Assembly (NCBI RefSeq): GCF_025291715.1
Contig: NZ_JAMBIZ010000035.1
Location: forward strand, 1 to 39,073
DNA: 39,073 nt
Origin: Metasolibacillus sp.
Lineage (GTDB): Bacteria > Bacillota > Bacilli > Bacillales_A > Planococcaceae
Direction of reading: 5' to 3'
Part shown: positions 38,773 through 39,073 of the stretch, one piece after another
Layout: each line of letters opens with the position of its first letter
How positions within the stretch are numbered: the stretch's first letter is position 1
The notes under the pieces: generated by a model
The model's input: the letters and a program-made list of their open reading frames with translations, nothing else
What the model was told of the DNA's origin: nothing
The model's database searches: none
Position numbers and translations under genes: made by a program

Positions 38773-38904
38773 ATGAAATGGTTACTAGATTACTTTTTTA
38801 TGATTGATGATTGGCGAGAGCTTAGTGATAGCGATTTGACTTATCTTGCACTATTAGGTGGGGCAATTATATTAACTATTATTTTCGCAATTAATTTTTG
38901 GTAG
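38773..38904 (+). CDS. 43-aa single-span membrane protein, phage-type
   Basis: Product MKWLLDYFFMIDDWRELSDS followed by a membrane span (LTYLALLGGAIILTIIFAIN). GGTGGTGAT precedes ATG 38773, and the stop TAG falls in the next ribosome site region. No family recognised. The tight spacing on both sides supports it as a real gene of the early operon. Confidence 0.65.
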   Translation: MKWLLDYFFMIDDWRELSDSDLTYLALLGGAIILTIIFAINFW

Positions 38905-38915
38905 GTGATGAAACT

Positions 38916-39073
38916 ATGAAACCAGCTGTACGTTTAGCGCAAATCGAACTTGATACTCCTAACTGGGAGGACAATCCTGAACTTGTAGCAGAGGTCAAAA
39001 GACTACGTAAATTAATCGGCTACGGTAGACTACCGAACGATGTGAAAGCGAGAAACTATAACTATATAGTTTA
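38916..39073 (+). CDS. phage early protein, 3' end beyond the window
   Basis: ATG 38916 follows GTAGGTGATG. The visible 52 residues begin MKPAVRLAQIELDTPNWEDN and continue PELVAEVKRLRKLIGYGRLP; hydrophilic and helical. No family recognised. The frame is open to the last base. Confidence 0.6.
   Translation, partial: MKPAVRLAQIELDTPNWEDNPELVAEVKRLRKLIGYGRLPNDVKARNYNYIV

Overview
The window looks like a chromosomal segment of a low-GC Firmicute close to Lysinibacillus/Solibacillus (Bacillales, Planococcaceae-type). Reasons: the conserved Bacillus order ytoP / ytpQ / ytpR / sftA / murC / ytxG / ytxH / aroA / ccpA / acuCBA / tyrS, A/T-rich codon use, AGGAGG-type ribosome sites, sigma-A promoters and a T-box before tyrS. 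The genus is an inference.

Layout. (1) 1-2433 is an AT-rich accessory island. The 3' part of an IS3-family element has cut a PlcR/Rgg-like regulator gene after about 33 codons. Diverging from the regulator are two overlapping micro-ORFs (18 and 17 codons), a secreted protein with an internal hydrophobic segment, and a small membrane protein. (2) 2511-16996 is core genome: ytzB-like, ytoP, a DUF84 NTPase, a lipoprotein, ytpQ-ytpR, sftA, an unlisted 42-codon ORF, murC, ytxGH, a long FtsA-like actin-fold protein, the chorismate mutase/DAHP synthase aroA, and ccpA. (3) 17051-19545 is acuABC without a neighbouring acsA. (4) 19708-23996 is argCJBD behind a promoter covered by two ARG-box-like sites. 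(5) 24018-28571 holds a class A penicillin-binding protein diverging from T-box-controlled tyrS. (6) 28627-30291 is a peroxide module: ohrR, ohr and a nitroreductase around paired operators.

(7) 30435-33668 is a stripped prophage. It keeps an ImmA-like protease with a perfect LexA-type box at its promoter, an XRE repressor, four 15-bp operators over divergent promoters, a DUF3954 protein, an Xpf/ArpU-like late activator, a holin and an amidase whose tail is frameshifted. No capsid or tail genes lie within it, so it reads as an SOS-wired lysis cassette. (8) 33715-34007 is a small WYL-like protein behind a LexA-like box. (9) From about 34333 to the end is the left arm of a second prophage or integrative element: a possible attachment region, tyrosine integrase, a LexA box before an 88-aa ORF, CI-like and Cro-like regulators sharing five operators, a Rha/ORF6C protein, small early genes, and a non-coding stretch with three stem-loops whose loops all carry a GGGCWA motif.

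How it fits together. The two phage regions have the same immunity layout but different operator sequences. Their repressors share a nearly identical C-terminal motif. Only the first region shows an ImmA-type protease in the window, and both regions carry perfect GAACNNNNGTTC boxes. This suggests that DNA damage could trigger both, and that one protease might act on both repressors. All functional statements come from reading motifs; no database search was run.
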